A stretch of 34,398 bases of DNA from contig JAOPGA020001461.1 in NCBI GenBank assembly GCA_026419775.2, positions 1 to 34,398 of the forward strand. The letters are read 5' to 3'. The translations under genes and the position numbers were made by a program. This DNA comes from Acrasis kona (lineage: Eukaryota; Heterolobosea; Eutetramitea; Acrasida; Acrasidae). Shown one piece after another: positions 10,708 through 20,694 of the stretch. Position 1 is the first letter of the stretch; every line of letters starts with the position of its first letter. Under the pieces are notes generated by a model. It ran no database searches, was not told where the DNA came from, and worked only from the letters and a program-made list of their open reading frames with translations.

Positions 10708-10838
10708 GATTTTTTTACAATGAATATCTAAAAGTCCTCCTTTTTGTTATGTCGTGTAACAGTTGTAGGAATGTTCAAGGAATCAATAACAAAGAATACT
10801 TAATTCTTATGTACACTCTACTTTATTTTACACAAAAT

Positions 10839-11228
10839 TTAAAATGCAGTTGAATTTCTGTGAACCATAAATTCAATCGGTATTGACCCATTAAGCTCAT
10901 CATTTGTGCAGACTTTATGGAATTTATGCAGTATAAGCTTGTCCATCAGTGAGTGGCGCTTCAAAGTCCTAACATTATGCACAAATGGCTCAGGGAAGAT
11001 AAAATACTCCATATCCTCTACTCGCTGCTGTATCTCTTTTGCATCATCCACCGTCAACTGTTTTGATTCTAGCACTCTGAGTGTATTGTCATGTATGTCG
11101 ATGAAAGGGAGTGCACATCTCCTCCCGTAAATCCCTTTCATTATTGAGTGAGTTTTGTGTGCCGTATTTCTTTTGTCCAAAGTTAATTTGTCCTTCGCCA
11201 AAAAATAATTAATACGACTGCCTGGCAT
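10839..11228 (-). CDS. Unknown 129-residue protein
   Basis: One uninterrupted frame beginning MPGSRINYF. I do not recognise the family. The protein is basic overall, has no signal peptide or membrane segment, and contains a likely helix at VDDAKEIQQRVEDMEYF. Codon use looks like the neighbours and no long competing frame overlaps, which supports a real gene. It sits alone between the MBIP-like gene (131 bp away) and the receptor gene (171 bp away), all on the minus strand. Confidence 0.5.
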   Translation of the reverse strand: MPGSRINYFLAKDKLTLDKRNTAHKTHSIMKGIYGRRCALPFIDIHDNTLRVLESKQLTVDDAKEIQQRVEDMEYFIFPEPFVHNVRTLKRHSLMDKLILHKFHKVCTNDELNGSIPIEFMVHRNSTAF

Positions 11229-11399
11229 GAAATTAAGCGGAGTTTACAAACATCTCTACTTTGTGATCTTTTTTTGTGGTGAAGAGATTGTTTTTTAGTC
11301 ATTGGGACATACTAGCTATTAGCTGTTCAATAAGAAAGAGACAGAATTTATTATTTATAATTTTACATGTGGGGTATCCTGTGTTCCATCAGAGTATTT

Positions 11400-14300
11400 T
11401 TAGGGCGATATGGAGTTCATTTTTACATCCTGACTAATCGCTCCAATAGGAACCTTCTTCTTATTTCGCCTAGATACAAAAACAATAATCAACACTATAA
11501 TAATTACACAAACAACTGCTGCCACAAAGGCTATCACACCAATTAATATGCCAGCTATTGCTCCTGGGCTCAGTCTCTGTAGGGATGGTCTTGATGTCGG
11601 AGTTATAGTAGAATTGGTCACTAATACACTTCTATTCTGTGATCCAAAATATGATAACAACATAGTACCATTACTGGCAGCATTCATACTTCTTGCTGCA
11701 CTATTGGTCGTCACACAAATATAATACTTATCAGTAAAGATGGCATCTACCAAAGTACCATCTGTAATGTAATTAATAACAGTGCCAACAATGTTCTTCT
11801 TCATGTCAATGACAGAAGTTTGTATGTAGCTAACGTCAATATCGGCACCAACCAAGAGCAAATAATCAGTATTCTGCTGCAAGGTTATATCGGTAATGGA
11901 CGATGTATCACTATCCAATTTGAGAGTGTGTTGACCAGCTGGTGGGAAGGTTACTAGTGATTTCATAGTACTGCTTCCGCTCTGCTGCACTAGAGATATT
12001 CCAGTAGATAATGAGATCGGGAGGACAGGATAATTGAAAGCAATAAAAGCTGAGAATCCAACAATAGATACGGATGGATTAAAGCACAAGGACTTTTCAG
12101 GAGTTAACTGCAATTCAAGTTTAGAATCATCAGTAATTGTATATGGTATGTCTCCAGTAGAACCCTTCACGCGCTTTGATATATCGGCATTGGTGGTGCC
12201 ATTCATATTTTTGCTGTTGAATACAAAGAAGTTAGTAGAGAGATCCTTCATATTGATTTCGCAATTGAATCCTACATATCCAGTCTCGCAGTTACAGTTA
12301 TCTTGAGAGACACATGTACCTTTCCCAGAGCAAATCTTTGGATCACCTGCAGAGAATCCACCACATGTTGACGTGGCAGGAGTGGGTGTCAAGGTTGGAG
12401 TGGAAGTTTGTGATGCAGTCATTGTCGGTGTAGGAGTAAGTGTTGGAGTAGGTGTGGGTGTAGATGTTGGTGTCACAGTTGGAGTGGATGTTAGCGTTGG
12501 AGTAGATGTAGAGGTTGGAGTTGAAGAGGATGTTTGTGTTAAAGTAGGAGTTGGGGTGGGCGTTGAAGTAGGTGTAGGAGTTGGAGTAGATGATGGCGTT
12601 GGAGTAGGTGTAGGGGTTGGAGTTGAAGAGGATGTTTGTGTTAAAGTAGGAGTTGGGGTGGGCGTTGGAGTAGTTGTAGGGGTTGGGGTAGATGTTGGCG
12701 TTGGGGTAGGTGTTGGAGTGGATGTAGGTGTAGGAGTAGATGTCAAAGTAGGAGTTGAAGTAGGTGAGGGAGTAGATCCGTCCACTATAGACGCGACTAA
12801 TGCACCAGTTCCTCTGTAGACTTTCGATATGACTTGACCATTCATCGCTTTATACAAACTCGTAGAGGGATCCGTTAAACAAATCGGAGTAGTAACAACA
12901 GAATTACCGCCGTATTCAATTAACAACTGGGCAGCTGATCCCCAACCATGAAGCCCACCATCGCTAGTTAGAGCAAAATACGAAGTCTCCAACGCAATAA
13001 TGTCCACGACTAATTTTCCATTCATCGACCCTTTTTTAACAGGAGTTGGAGATAATACGTTTCCGCCACCTGTGACATTAGTACCTAACCTATCACCACT
13101 ATTAATTCCCATCATAAACACTGTTCCATCAGTACTCAAGAGCATGGTCGATTGTGAACGAATTGATATTTTAGAAAGAGACTTTCCGCTGAATGCACCG
13201 GCACTGAGAGGGACTCGAGTTGGATATCTGACAGGATAATTGTTGTGACCGAGACCTATCTGTCCGTAATAATTCATTCCCCAACCATACAAATCTCCGT
13301 TGGAATCGATGACCATAGTATACGAAGATCCACATTCTACCTTTACTATGGTTTTTCCAAACAGTTCACCAGTCATGTTTACAAAAATGGGGTACTCTGA
13401 TTTGGTGGATGTGAACGTTGCGTTTCCTAGTTCAGCATTCGAGTTGGCTCCCCAAGCGATCAATGTATTGTCGCTCGTTAAAACCACTACATGAACGCTA
13501 CCACATGAAACTTGTGTAACAGTTTTTCCAGATAGAGCAGTTGATGTGCTTACTGGTGTGAGTTCGTATTTTGATACAAACGTTCCGTCACCCATAACAC
13601 CATTGTTATTTGCTGTACTAGTTACCGTCTACATTCGTATTAATATGCAAAATTTGAAATGTAATCATACAGTTGAATATAAACTATTGTCGTTCGATTG
13701 AGCAATGTAATAGGTTCCTTGACCATAAATCTTACTAATGAAGGACCCGCTGGGCATTTGAGATGTTCGAATGGCTCCTTGTTTGTAAGCATCGGTTGGA
13801 ATGTTCAAATTGCTTCCCGTGACAGTGAGTTTTGTTCCATTTCCGCTAACCACGACTAAACTCGTGGATCCCATCACTAGGTCGTTAATATCATTGATGG
13901 AGAAGAATGGACTATCTGGCATGGCTACGGGTCTAATGTAATTGGTGATGTATCCATTACCTAATTCTGATGAGGTTTGACTGCCCATTCCAAACACCTT
14001 TCCATCCTTATTTAAAATGTATAACTTTGATGCTCCACAAATAATAAAGGAGATCTCGGTGTTCATCATGGAACTGATATCCAATTCTGAAGGATTTAAG
14101 GTGTTATCGGAAAGGTACTTGCCCCTATATTGTTGTGATTTAAAATAAATGATAACGTGTACTTACCAGTAGTATACGCTACCATCTGTCATCAATGCTG
14201 CATTAACGTTTTCTTTGGCGTAAATGCTTTGAACTGATTTTGATCCAAATGCGGTCATGTTTGTTAGTTGAACTGAAGTAGAGGAGGCGGTGGATCCTAC

Positions 14301-15277
14301 GCCACATTGACCGTTTGTGTTGGTCCCCAAACAGTAGATGACACCGTTAGTCCCCAAGAAAAGTGTATGATAGTAGCCAGTCGCGACATCCGCAAAAGTT
14401 TTTCCGTTGAGCACACCCGTGTTACTCTGGACTGCTGTACTTCTAAGCGAATTCGTACCGTCGCCTAAAAAATAATAGCTATTGATACCCTATTATTTTT
14501 AGTGTATGGTGATGTAGTAATTCATACCCATCCATAAACCAGGTTGTCGTTGGTCAATACCATGGTGAATGAGTATCCACACACAATCTTCTTGATCGTT
14601 CTACCGCCAAATGGTGACATGGTCACTGATACGGGTGTTGTTTGTAAAGTAGAGGTTGCACCATTTCCTAATTCTCCGCTGCTTCCAGTACCCCATGAGT
14701 ACATAACATTGTCGCTTGTGAGAGCAACCTAAATAATCATGGTTATACGATGATCGTTTAATGCACTTACTGAATGAGCAAAACCTACTGCTACTTGAGT
14801 TATTACTTTTCCTACTGGTAAAGAAGCCTGAACAGCAGAATCAGCATCAGCAGTCAACCCATCCCCTCTTGTATTGCCCTTTCCCCAAGCGAAAACTTTT
14901 CCTGATGCAATAACGTTGATGTTACCAACACCTCCGGCTATGGAACTTATGCTTCCAGTGGCGCCTTGGTTAACTTGTGTGGGATATGGATAACCATCCA
15001 ACGAACTTGTTTCTGCTGCTCCAAGCACTTTGTTTGAATTGCCGCCAAAAGAGTAGACAAGACTTTCGTTCGTCAATAAAAAAGTTGAGGCGGACGTGCC
15101 AACAATGCCAACGACATTTTTTTGAAGTGAGTTTATAATATCTAGTGGGACGAGCTTGGTTTCTGTTATCGATTTCCCGTTGTACAGCATAGCATTGCTG
15201 GTTCCCCATAGCAAATAACCTTTGTCGCATAAACAAAGTACCGAGAGGAGCAAACAAAACAATAACTGCTTCCTCAT
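11400..15277 (-). CDS. Type I membrane receptor-like protein: RCC1 repeats, Thr/Pro stalk, EGF module
   Basis: Five exons (15277-14771, 14728-14528, 14489-14167, 14124-13671, 13628-11400) with introns of 42, 38, 42 and 42 nt give 1,237 residues. A signal peptide ([17 protein letters not shown]) leads into RCC1-type repeats filling about residues 20-770 (recurring units such as [15 protein letters not shown] and [16 protein letters not shown]). A Thr/Pro stalk (about 780-913) and an EGF-like module ([20 protein letters not shown]) follow, then a membrane-proximal beta-rich domain. One membrane helix (about 1183-1214) and a cytoplasmic tail of about 23 residues end the chain. RCC1 propellers usually act inside cells; here the signal peptide and stalk place them outside. 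Adhesion or ligand sensing is inferred. The second intron acceptor was chosen because it alone keeps frame and an intact RCC1 unit. Confidence 0.88.
12375..12778. repeat. Thr/Pro-stalk minisatellite inside the RCC1 receptor gene
   Basis: A GT-rich run on the plus strand made of 6-bp GGTGTx/GGAGTx units, coding Thr-Pro repeats on the minus strand. Two copies of a 52-bp segment beginning at 12514 and 12616 are identical and lie 102 bp apart, which shows a recent internal duplication. The run should vary in length between strains. Confidence 0.85.
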
Positions 15278-15631
15278 TGTTTGTCCAATTCAATGCGGAA
15301 TATTTTTCCTCAAATATTGTTACCTATATTCATTTTAGTAATGTTCTCCGCAAAGATAACGAATTAACTCTAAAGTATTTATATAGTAGATTGATTTAGA
15401 CATCATCCCATAACATCAGTCAAAATCTTTCTTCCGATGAACCGTTAATGAGAAGATGGAGATTATGTCCAATTTGTGCAACATCTACGTTGTAATTCTT
15501 AAAAACTGGGCAGATTTCTATCTGCTTCTATGAGTCCCTCATATTTCAAACATTGGGCAACCATTTACTGAAAACAAATCTGAAGATTTGCACTGTTTGT
15601 CTATAATTAAAATTTTATTGTACACTTGCCC
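15278..15631. other. Intergenic stretch, receptor promoter side
   Basis: About 350 bp between two minus-strand genes. I see no coding frame, RNA gene or clear repeat. It must include the promoter of the receptor gene and the 3' UTR of the hemerythrin gene. Confidence 0.5.
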
Positions 15632-16090
15632 TTAATGCATTGATCTCATATGTAGCATGTACGGCAGAAGCAACATTTCCTCCACACATAAATGGGTGAA
15701 CAATAAATCCATAAAATCAACCATGTGGGTGTGGATTTCCTCCTGAGAAGCCTTTTCATCAAAGAGTTTTAGTATTATTTCTTCCTGTTCATCTATAATC
15801 TTATGGTCCTTCTCTAAATTATTCAAATCTTGTTTGTTAATGTCGAATTGTTTCATCATTGATGGGTACAGGCTTGTGTCCTCTATTCTGTGGTGCATGT
15901 TCAAATAATATACAAAATTTTGAAAGTCTCTCTTTGTTACTTTTTTACTATTCATCATTTCCTCTCCTTCGCGTCTGAAATGGTCATGGAAGTAGACTAA
16001 TTGCGCGGGTACGTTATTGAACCTTTTGTCTTTTTTTAATGTATTTATCTTCTCTAAATGAGCGTCTTTGATAGCAAGGAATCTCTTCAT
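15632..16090 (-). CDS. Hemerythrin-like (HHE) metal-binding protein
   Basis: An intronless 152-residue protein fitting one hemerythrin four-helix bundle. Likely ligands are visible in order: FHDHF with His35/His37, MHHRIEDTSLYP with His66/His67 and Glu70, EKDHK with His96, and FTHLCVEEMLLLP with His133 and Glu137. The HxxxE pair followed by a lone His and a second HxxxE is the HHE pattern, which holds a di-iron centre. Such proteins bind O2, NO or iron and often serve in oxidative stress. There is no signal peptide, so it is probably cytosolic. Heteroloboseans are known to encode hemerythrin. The ATG at 16090 fits family length. Confidence 0.85.
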   Translation of the reverse strand: MKRFLAIKDAHLEKINTLKKDKRFNNVPAQLVYFHDHFRREGEEMMNSKKVTKRDFQNFVYYLNMHHRIEDTSLYPSMMKQFDINKQDLNNLEKDHKIIDEQEEIILKLFDEKASQEEIHTHMVDFMDLLFTHLCVEEMLLLPYMLHMRSMH

Positions 16091-16305
16091 TGTTTTTGTG
16101 TTATATTTTTACCACCACAGTTTTCATCTTTGTTGGGCGGATGGGGTAATCTATTTCAGCGCAAGTCACGCATTGGTAAAATGGCGGTTGTAATAAAAAA
16201 AAATAATTAATCGAAAAAATATTTAATACCCAATAGATAGTTCTTTTCCTTTCACCGAGTCTTAGTACTTCCAGCACGTGGAATATCATCACGGATTTGG
16301 CGGTT

Positions 16306-16477
16306 CCTCACTTGACAATTAAAATTCTCACTTGACAATAAAAATCCTCACTTGACAATTAAAATTCGGAATTGGAGGTTTCTCACCTGGCAATTAAATT
16401 CTTCACCCGGCAATTAAAATCCTCACCCGGCAATTAAAATTCTCACCTGACAATTAAATTCTCACCAGGACATTGAT
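16306..16477. repeat. Approximately 20-bp minisatellite, about eight copies
   Basis: Imperfect tandem units of the form CTCACYYGRCAATTAAAATT. Three copies (16306-16366) are separated from five more (16382-16477) by a short diverged spacer. The left copies read CTTGACAATT and the right copies CCCGGCAATT or CCTGACAATT, so two sub-families are mixed. It lies about 215 bp upstream of the hemerythrin ATG. Confidence 0.85.
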
Positions 16478-17146
16478 TACAATATAGAAGATGTTGGAGG
16501 GAGTGAGAGACGTTTAACGGTTTGTTCACATGACTGGCACATTGCAGGTATAAATACAATAATAAATCACGACGTGATGCAACAGTAGAAGAGTGAGCAC
16601 TGCAAAGAAGATATTATTATTTTACTTTAATAACACATGCTTAACGAATATGAGTTTTAGTGTAGAACCCTATCTAAAAATTCATCAAACGGCTCATTCT
16701 CTATCATCTCAAACGGCTCATTTTCTATTATATCAAGTTCTTGTCGATTTCTTTTGTTTGGTGGTTTTCGTCCGCATAATGTGCCTCGTCGTTAAAATCA
16801 TACCAATCGTAACCCCCATCTCTAGAAGTTCTTCTTGGTTTTTGTCTTGAGACTCAGGCTCATACTTAGCATAATCTTTTCATCAACTACGACGTAGGGT
16901 AGGCATAAAGGTTTTGCCACTTAAAATGACACTTCTGATAGTCATTTTCCTCTGCATCTGACTTGACTGATAGAGTAATTTGAATTCTTGTTGCAACATT
17001 TGGGTGAACAAGCTGGTATCTGGAAGTAATACATATCAAGCAGCGTTGCATTATTTGCTGTGACGACTTATGTGAAAGGTACATTACTGTACCAGATACC
17101 AATTCCAATGAATGACTTCATATTTGTAGATTTTACAGCAGTAATT
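16478..17146. other. Unresolved stretch, probably a minus-strand gene or its remnant
   Basis: No single gene model fits, but several pieces look coding on the minus strand. From 17108 to 16887 a frame reads through YQLVHPNVATRIQITL and KCHFKWQNLYAYPTS. An alternative begins with ATG at 17121 and a 42-nt intron and gives MKSFIGIANNATLLDMYY. Further on, about 16830-16655, acidic segments include two ENEPF units. The pieces are in different frames and I could not join all of them with the short introns seen elsewhere. It is either a decayed gene or one with errors. No family is recognised. Confidence 0.35.
16685..16732. repeat. 24-bp direct repeat, two copies
   Basis: Units beginning TCAAACGGCTCATT at 16685 and 16709 differ at three or four positions. 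On the minus strand each encodes an ENEPF unit in one frame, which is the main hint that this part was coding. Confidence 0.7.
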
Positions 17147-17229
17147 GCCGGGCTAGCTCAGTTAGATCTGAATGGAAGAGCGCGAGACTTCTAATCTCGA
17201 GGTCGTGGGTTCGAGACCCACGTTCGGTA
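17147..17229 (+). tRNA. tRNA-Arg(UCU) with a 10-nt insertion in the D-loop
   Basis: A full cloverleaf can be drawn. The acceptor stem pairs GCCGGGC with GTTCGGT (including G-U pairs), the discriminator base is A, and the D-stem is GCTC/GAGC. The anticodon stem CGAGA/TCTCG closes the loop CTTCTAA, giving anticodon TCT. The T-arm is GTGGG TTCGAGA CCCAC, so the B-box GGTTCGAGACC is intact. CCA is not encoded. The gene is 83 nt; removing AGATCTGAAT from the D-loop (about 17164-17173) leaves a normal 73-nt tRNA with AGTTGGAA in the loop. It could be an unusual intron, a tolerated insertion, or a mark of a dead copy. A T-run follows directly. Confidence 0.85.
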
Positions 17230-17230
17230 A

Positions 17231-17235
17231 TTTTT
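17231..17235 (+). terminator. RNA polymerase III terminator
   Basis: Five T residues begin two bases after the tRNA-Arg discriminator base, the usual Pol III stop signal. Confidence 0.75.
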
Positions 17236-17873
17236 AGTTAAAAGTACAAAATCTTTGATCAAGTTTAGTGCGTCGTCAAGAATTAAAGTGGTTAATGTGT
17301 GCCAGAATATCAGGAAGATCTTTCGAGAATTGTAATACAAACAGTATAGCACGTATACCACAATTTAGATCATTCTCTCATTCTTTCTAGATGCCACAAA
17401 CTGGATGCAACCAAGACGTCTTGGAATTCTAGAGAATTAAAATACCCGCTGTAGTAGTAATCAATCAGAATCCTACTTGTTTTTGTTAGAAACCGCTTTA
17501 AAGTAGTAGTTAACAGTTGATCTTATCATAGTTGCAGCACTTTACAACAAAAATATCATTGACATTACCTATTTACAATTATTATGTTGATTTTGTCACA
17601 TCATAGGTTTGGTATTAACCAGTCGTTATCTAGACAAATCTTTCGTCATCACAAAAAAACAGTTCTTTATTTATTCCACTCACTCAATTGATGTTAGTAT
17701 AAACAGGTGTGTGTTGTGATTGCATTTTCTATAAATGACTGTTACTTGTCAATGCGAAAAGATCTGCATATGTGTCCATCTGAACTAATATTTCTCCGTT
17801 TGTAGTTAATCCGACAGGTTTAAATCAATCAACCAGAACAATTTGTAGTACAAAACATAACAATTCGAAACAG
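17236..17873. other. Intergenic stretch between the tRNA and the kelch gene
   Basis: About 640 bp of AT-rich sequence. I see no coding frame with family resemblance, no second RNA gene and no strong repeat. The right end should hold the promoter of the kelch gene. Confidence 0.5.
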
Positions 17874-19269
17874 ATGGTTCACTCCAACAAGCAAACTTCA
17901 AACCACAGTAATGCAACGTCAAAAGATCAACAGATCGTCCAAGAAAATGCTCTAGTAACAAGAAAACACGAAGAATCAGTGGGTTGGACAAAGTTTTCAT
18001 TTGATCAAGCACCATGCGGAAGATACGGACACAGAGCAATTGTACATGATGGCAAGCTTATACTAAACGGAGGATATAATGTAAGCAAGCAATTTAACAT
18101 CAAATGTAACATTTCACTTAGGGTCAAGAAAGATTAAGCGATACTCAAATATATGATATGGGTTAGTAACTTTGTTTGTAGTAATCTAACTAAAATTTAG
18201 AAAAGAAAGTTTGGAGTCAAATTTCTGCTGTTGGCAGGCCACCAAGCGAAAGAGATTGTCACAGTGCCATACTTTATCATTCATGTATGTATATATTCGG
18301 TGGAGGTGATGGTTTCAGATGGTTAAACGTAAGGTCTCACTTGCAGTCAACATTTTTTTACAATAAAACCAACAGGACCTTCACAAGTATGACATTGCAA
18401 ACAAGGTTTGGACAAAACTACGAACAAAAGGAGACATTCCACCAGGCAGAGCCGGTCACAGCGCCAACCAATATAAACACTACATGATTGTATTTGCTGG
18501 ATGGAACGGATCACATACCTTGAATGATTTGTACGCTCTCAACCTCAACACACTAGTATGGACCAAAGTTCGCACAACAGGTCAATCTCCACAAGCAAGA
18601 GATTCCCACACAGCCAACGTAGTAGATGACGCCCTGTATGTAATTGGTGGTGGTGATGGAAAACAAAGATTAAACGACATGTACAAATTAAACCTCAAGA
18701 CATGGACATGGACCAAACAAGCATGCATCGGTGACATTAACGCAGGAAGAGCAGGTCATGTGAGCGTCTACTACAACGGAAGCATTTTCATCTACGGAGG
18801 AGGTGATGGAAGCAAATGGTTGGAAGAAGTCTACGAATGTAATTTAAAAAGCATGAAGTGGTACATGATTGAAGCCAAAGGAAATAACGCCCCAGGATGT
18901 TACGGATTGAGCGGAGTTGTCCATCAGAACAATATGATTTTATTCGGAGGTGGAGATGGAAGGCATTGGTACAATTCAGTTTACGTATACAAGTTGGGAG
19001 ATAACATTAGACAATGCGAAACCAAGAACAAAGCTTACAAGAATTTACAAAAAAATGTATTCGTCGACATTACGTTCCGATTCACATCACAAGATGAAGA
19101 AGAAGAATTGAGGATTAATGTTGGTGCGCCTTTGAAAATGTTACATGATTTGAACCCAATTGTTAAGGAGCCCATGATGATTAGTCCAACGTCACCACAA
19201 GATTATCAAGATGTTAACAGAGGGTTTTTGAGGAATGGAAACCATGCTTATGGAATTGACACGAATTAA
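17874..19269 (+). CDS. Kelch-repeat beta-propeller protein
   Basis: Four exons (17874-18080, 18122-18161, 18201-18328, 18376-19269) with introns of 41, 39 and 47 nt give 422 residues. The protein consists of about six kelch blades. Four carry an identical GGGDG at the blade turn, followed by FRW, KQR, SKW or RHW, and each blade has the later W of VWTK/WTWTK type. The propeller starts near residue 35 after a polar leader. A short acidic, unrecognised tail (DEEEEL) follows it. There is no signal peptide, BTB or F-box, so the protein is probably a cytosolic scaffold or actin/signalling partner. The role is inferred from fold only. Confidence 0.88.
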
Positions 19270-19379
19270 ATGTAAAGTATTATAAAGTTTTCTTGAACCT
19301 TCACTTTGTGTTTTTGTAAGGATTCGTTCAATTTAAATTTTGTTGTTGGAGTTCGGATGTGGACGAACAATTTCGGGAA

Positions 19380-20665
19380 ATGAAGTTTCCTACCATCAAT
19401 ACGTTGCAGGATGCTTGTGAAGCTATACAAGGTACTAGCGAGTTTAGAATGTATGACCGTGATGGTTTTGTATTCATCAAATATCATAACACTTCCCGGT
19501 GTACTTTTCCAGATCCAGAATCTGCATCAAGCGATAAAGAAAAGGAGTTGTTCCTAATCCGTAGGGAATGTAGAGGAATAGGATTTGAAAAAAAGACTGG
19601 AAAGGTTGCTACAAGAAAGTTTCATAAATTCTTCAACCTAAATGAAAACCCGGAAACGTCTGCTGACAAGATTGACTGGACAAGAAAATTTGTGGTACTT
19701 GACAAGATTGATGGATCTCTAATTTCACCTGTAGTATCAAAAGAAAAAGTTATTTACACAACAATGGCTGGCATTACAGAATTCTCAAGCAAAGTTTCGT
19801 CCTTTGCAAAGTACTGTGAACCCTTCGGTATAGATTATAATGCATTTTGCGTAAAATGTATGAACGAAGGCATTACTCCGTTGTTTGAATGGTATTCACA
19901 CGACACTGTTGTTGTAATAAAGTATCCAAGGGACATGTTAACTCTTATTGGTATGAGGTTTACTGTGTCTGGTAAATACATTCCATACCAAGAAATGGTT
20001 GAATTGGCCGATGCGTATAACATTCCTGTGGTGCATGCATGGCTTGACGCTCCAAAAAATCCTGAAGAGTTAATCTCCACCATTCGTCAAAAGGAAGGTG
20101 TAGAGGGTTATGTTATCTGTTTTGACGATGGCGAAATGTACAAGTGTAAAACAAACTATTATGTTAGAAGCCATGACTTTAACCAAAACTATATCAGAGA
20201 AAGGTACATTCTTTCGAACTTTCTTGACCAAAATACTTGATGACATTATTTCTCTTATTGATAATGATGCTCTTTTACGTTCAAAAGTTGCAGTCTCTTA
20301 ACGATTCTTTGAAAAAAGGCATTGATAGTAGAGTCCAAGATGTTAAAAAATGTTTAGCAGGTCAATCTTCTTTGTACGATCCAACGACATGTTTATTGTC
20401 CGACTCACTATCCAATAAGGAGTTCGTTGATGATGTTGTCATTACGGACACTCTTGTCAAGTTTCTCAAGGAGAATTTTGTAAAGAATCTAACAAACACC
20501 AACAAGGATAAATTTTATCGATATCTTTCTGCAAATCCCACAGCTGTACTTCATCCATATTGGTTCAATGACAAAACTGGTGTACTAGAACGGAAAGACA
20601 AGAATAGACAAGTATATGCAAAACAAAGGAAAGACAAGGCCGATAAAAAAAAGAAAAATAAATGA
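19380..20665 (+). CDS. T4 Rnl1-like RNA ligase, reading frame interrupted twice
   Basis: The nucleotidyltransferase domain is intact in one frame (19380-20240). Motif I is KIDGS with Lys109, the residue that takes AMP. RKFHKFFNLNE is motif Ia, PLFEWYS motif III, EGYV motif IV and MYKCKTNYY motif V. This is the Rnl1 branch of ATP-dependent RNA ligases, which join 3'-OH and 5'-phosphate ends in tRNA repair or splicing. The usual C-terminal helical domain is also encoded, but reaching it requires +1 shifts near 20190-20200 and again near 20280-20290. The middle frame reads TFLTKILDDIISLI and the last frame runs SLNDSLKKGIDSRV to the stop at 20665, ending in a Lys-rich tail. Recent decay or sequence error are both possible. 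ATG 19380 is the first Met in frame. Confidence 0.8.
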
Positions 20666-20694
20666 CACCATGTGAATTAATAACAGCTTCGTTT

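Noticed and set aside
12373-12819. Plus-strand frame of Val-Gly repeats (148 residues)
   Set aside because: It is the complement of the Thr/Pro stalk of the RCC1 receptor; the same happens at 4027-4230. Both are low-complexity shadows.
16306-16477. CRISPR array
   Set aside because: Units are contiguous without unique spacers, and the genome is eukaryotic; it is a minisatellite.
16593-16850. Plus-strand frame of 85 residues
   Set aside because: Hydrophobic and unstructured in pattern; the complement carries the more gene-like ENEPF segments.
20204-20328. A 125-nt intron in the RNA ligase gene
   Set aside because: Frame would be kept, but it would remove TFLTKILDDIISLI, which aligns with the Rnl1 C-terminal domain, and it is far longer than all other introns here.
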